From Clostridia bacterium (GTDB lineage: Bacteria; Bacillota_A; Clostridia; Oscillospirales; CAG-272): DNA of 16,266 nucleotides. The notes under the pieces were generated by a model, which did not search any database, had not been told where the DNA came from, and saw only the letters and a list, made by a program, of their open reading frames with translations. The stretch's first letter is position 1. Each line of letters starts with the position of its first letter. The translations under genes were made by a program, and so were the position numbers. Of the stretch, positions 14,131 to 16,266 are shown in pieces. The stretch is taken from assembly GCA_017552165.1 (NCBI GenBank), contig JAFZCF010000089.1, positions 1-16,266 of the forward strand, read 5' to 3'.

Positions 14131-15585
14131 TCAGAATCCCTTGAGTCTCGGATAAAGCGAGAGATATCTTTTATACGCTTTTTCGTATTCGGCAACGTCG
14201 GATGCGTTGGGAACATCCGTCGTTCTGACCGAGAGCGAGTTCATCGCCTCCTCGGCCGAAGGAAGCATCCCGCAGCCGACGCCGGCAACGATCGCCGCAC
14301 CGTAGCCGGAGCCCTCGCCGGCGCCGTCGAGCATGACTGTCTCGCGCCCGAATACAGCGCTGATGATCTTTCTCCAGAGCGGGCTCTTTGAGCCGCCGCC
14401 CGCGAGCACAATCCTTTTTGAATTTTTTGACGGGTCGAGTTTTTCGTAAACCTGTCTCAGCGAAAAAGCCACGCCCTCGAGAACTGCGCGCGCGAGGTCG
14501 CCCTTCGTAGTCTTGGCGGAAATGCCGACAAAGCATCCGCGCGCCGCGGGGTCGTTTATCGGGCATCTTTCGCCGCTTATATAAGGCAGGAACACGACGC
14601 CCCCGGAACCTATGCCCGATTCCGCCGCTATCCTGTCACATTCCTTGAAATTTCCGTCCCCGAGGGTGTCGGCAAACCACTGTTCCGAGCCGGCGGCAGC
14701 GAGGGTGACCCCCATCGCGTGATATTTACCCTTGACGCACGAGCGTGAGAACTGTATCGAGCCGTCGCGGTTGTCGCGGAATTCGTCCGTGTGGACGGAA
14801 ACGACGCCCGAGGTCCCGAGCATCACGCCGACGGAGCCGCCTCCGCCCGCGCCCATAGCGATTGTCGAAAGCACGGCGTCGCCTCCTCCGGCAAAAACGG
14901 CAAGCCCCGCCGGGAGTCCGCAGTCGGTATTCACGTATCCAGCGACGTCTCCCGAGAAAAGCGGTTCGGCAAAAAGCGAGGGGCTGAGGCCTATCTTTTC
15001 AATCAGTTCAGACGAAAATCTTCCGTTTTTGACGTCGAAAAGTCCCGTCCCGGAAGCGTCAGAAAGGTCTGTCGAAATCGCCCCGGTTAGTCTGAACAGG
15101 ATATAATCCTTCGGATTTATTATTTTGACCGTCTTTGCGTAGTTGTCCGGCTCGTTCTCTTTCATCCACAATATCTTACCGCCGGTAAAGCCGGTCAGCA
15201 TATTGTTGTCCGTATACGAGGCGAGCGCTTCCCTGCCGCCGGCAAGGGATATTATTTCCTCGCACTGGCTGACCGTGCGCTGGTCGTTCCACAGGATTGC
15301 AGGACGGACGACCTCATTGTTTTTATCCAGAGCGACCATGCCGTGCATCTGGCCGGACAGGCCGACGCCGCAGAGCTCATACTCCTTTATCTGCGGAACG
15401 ATTATCCCGAGGCATTTAACCGTGGCGTTCCACCAGTCGACGGGGTTCTGTTCCGTCCAGCCCTCTTCGGGCATATAAAGGGGATAGGTCTCCGTAACGC
15501 TGCATACAACTTTGCAGTTCTCATCCATCGCGAGCACCTTGACCCCGGAAGTTCCCACGTCGATCCCGATAACAGCTTTTTTCAT
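14131..15585 (-). CDS. xylB: Xylulokinase
   Basis: FGGY-family sugar kinase that phosphorylates D-xylulose to xylulose 5-phosphate in the cytoplasm, feeding the pentose phosphate pathway. At 484 residues it has the usual length. Seen: N-terminal phosphate-binding loop GIDVGTSGVKV (7-17), substrate-side motif GLSGQMHGMVALD (75-87), RPAILWNDQRT (94-104), INPKDYILFRLTG (156-168), the catalytic Asp in FAGGGDAVLS (Asp236), GTSG (257-260), FLPYISGERCPINDP (332-346), and the C-terminal nucleotide motif LAGGGSKSPLWRKI (394-407). These match E. coli XylB rather than glycerol or gluconate kinases, so the call is good, though a closely related ketose substrate cannot be excluded. GGAGG is 7 bases before the ATG. 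It is monocistronic here; no xylose isomerase or sugar transporter gene is in the window. Confidence 0.93.
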   Translation of the reverse strand: MKKAVIGIDVGTSGVKVLAMDENCKVVCSVTETYPLYMPEEGWTEQNPVDWWNATVKCLGIIVPQIKEYELCGVGLSGQMHGMVALDKNNEVVRPAILWNDQRTVSQCEEIISLAGGREALASYTDNNMLTGFTGGKILWMKENEPDNYAKTVKIINPKDYILFRLTGAISTDLSDASGTGLFDVKNGRFSSELIEKIGLSPSLFAEPLFSGDVAGYVNTDCGLPAGLAVFAGGGDAVLSTIAMGAGGGGSVGVMLGTSGVVSVHTDEFRDNRDGSIQFSRSCVKGKYHAMGVTLAAAGSEQWFADTLGDGNFKECDRIAAESGIGSGGVVFLPYISGERCPINDPAARGCFVGISAKTTKGDLARAVLEGVAFSLRQVYEKLDPSKNSKRIVLAGGGSKSPLWRKIISAVFGRETVMLDGAGEGSGYGAAIVAGVGCGMLPSAEEAMNSLSVRTTDVPNASDVAEYEKAYKRYLSLYPRLKGF

Positions 15586-15615
15586 AATAATTCCTCCGCG
15601 AATTTGCCTGACAAT

Positions 15616-15644
15616 ATTTTACCTTTTTTTGCCGGCGTTGTCAA
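15616..15644 (-). promoter_or_regulatory. Sigma-A promoter of xylB
   Basis: Minus-strand -35 TTGACA (15644-15639, exact), 17-base spacer with a run of seven A, and -10 TAAAAT (15621-15616; five of six). The short leader contains GCGGAGGA before the ATG at 15585. No clear operator palindrome was recognised. Confidence 0.85.
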
Positions 15645-15654
15645 TCGCGCGGAC

Positions 15655-15683
15655 TTGATTATTGCGCTTTTTTGTGGTACAAT
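15655..15683 (+). promoter_or_regulatory. Divergent sigma-A promoter of the methyltransferase gene
   Basis: Plus-strand -35 TTGATT (15655-15660), 17-base spacer, and -10 TACAAT (15678-15683) with TGG before it as an extended -10. It points away from the xylB promoter, and the two -35 boxes are only 10 bases apart. Confidence 0.75.
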
Positions 15684-15708
15684 ATGGAAAAGGAAGGATT
15701 GTAACGGA

Positions 15709-16266
15709 ATGAACGATACCGAAAAGACGCTCCGGTACTACGACACCCACGCGGACGAATACGTGGCCGAGTCTCTCGGCGCGGATATGTCGGAACAGTA
15801 CGGCAAATATCTCCAGTGGCTTTCTAAGGGATCGAAGATACTTGATCTCGGCTGCGGGAGCGGGAGGGACAGCAAGTTTTTCATCGAACGCGGCTTTGAC
15901 GTCACGCCGATAGACGGCTCCGGCGAGATGTGTCTCAGGGCTGAAAAAATCATCGGCAAAAAGGTCAGGCAGCTGACATTCGACAAGCTCGACTATGACG
16001 GTGTGTTTGACGGGGTATGGGTCTGCGCTTCTCTGCTTCACGTAAAGAAAGACGAAATGAACGAAACGCTCAAAAGAGTTTCGCGCTCGCTTAAAACCGA
16101 CGGCGTGCTCTACCTTTCGTTCAGATACGGTGACGACGAGCGCACGTCGTCCGGAATGATATACAGCGACTATACCGAGGACACGCTCGATACGATCATA
16201 AACAACGACGCGCATCTCCGCATGATCGAATGGTGGATAAGCGAAGAAGCGCGCCCCGAAAAGGCG
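15709..16266 (+). CDS. SAM-dependent class I methyltransferase, 3' end outside window
   Basis: The 186 visible codons run open to the window edge. The fold is recognised by motif I ILDLGCGSGRDS (44-55), which binds S-adenosylmethionine, an acidic residue at the end of the second strand (VTPIDGS, Asp69), and FDGVWVCASLLHV (100-112), the motif IV region. LKTDGVLYLSFRYG (128-141) corresponds to the following strand. The N-terminal YYDTHADEYVAESLGADMSE is typical of small methyltransferases of the Methyltransf_11/TehB-like type. The acceptor is unknown, so I give no gene symbol. ATG at 15709 is chosen because the earlier in-frame and near-frame starts run into stops; AGGAAGG lies 11 bases upstream, a slightly long spacing. 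It is the only plus-strand gene found. Confidence 0.9.
   Translation, partial: MNDTEKTLRYYDTHADEYVAESLGADMSEQYGKYLQWLSKGSKILDLGCGSGRDSKFFIERGFDVTPIDGSGEMCLRAEKIIGKKVRQLTFDKLDYDGVFDGVWVCASLLHVKKDEMNETLKRVSRSLKTDGVLYLSFRYGDDERTSSGMIYSDYTEDTLDTIINNDAHLRMIEWWISEEARPEKA

Overview
The window looks like a chromosomal piece of an uncultured low-to-moderate-GC Bacillota, most likely a gut-type Clostridia. This is inferred from the Ami/Opp-type peptide importer, a DUF5685 gene next to a J-domain gene, strong AGGAGG-type ribosome sites and consensus sigma-A promoters. All identifications come from reading motifs and from remembered family sequences; no search was run. Nearly all genes lie on the minus strand. 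Only the last, cut-off gene is on the plus strand.

Region 1 (1-7420, minus) is a five-gene oligopeptide ABC importer in the order oppA-oppB-oppC-oppD-oppF, running out of the window at position 1. It has a perfect consensus promoter (TTGACA, 17 bp, TATAAT) in front of oppA and a hairpin between oppA and oppB. The proteins resemble the streptococcal AmiACDEF system, with three oddities. OppA appears circularly permuted: its N-terminal segment matches what is normally the C-terminal end. OppD carries about 235 extra, mostly charged and helical residues between Walker A and the Q-loop. OppB has an extracytoplasmic domain of about 290 residues.

Region 2 (7474-14056, minus) is one tightly packed six-gene operon, with a promoter at 14028-14056 and a strong intrinsic terminator at 7474-7514. 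The order is DUF5685 protein, J-domain protein with a cysteine-rich tail, six-helix membrane protein, lipoprotein, 2-isopropylmalate-synthase-like protein that has lost its catalytic residues, and a sugar-isomerase-like TIM barrel fused to a fatty-acyl-CoA-ligase-type enzyme. Several junctions are overlapping (ATGA). The last two genes form the most unusual unit of the window: a catalytically degenerate LeuA homologue translationally coupled to a TIM barrel-ligase fusion.

Region 3 (14091-15644, minus) is a single xylulokinase gene (xylB) with its own promoter and a perfect 12-bp hairpin terminator. Region 4 (15655-16266, plus) is a divergently transcribed SAM-dependent methyltransferase cut off by the window end. 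No tRNA, rRNA, CRISPR array, insertion sequence or phage gene was seen, and no gene-free stretch exceeds about 210 bases.
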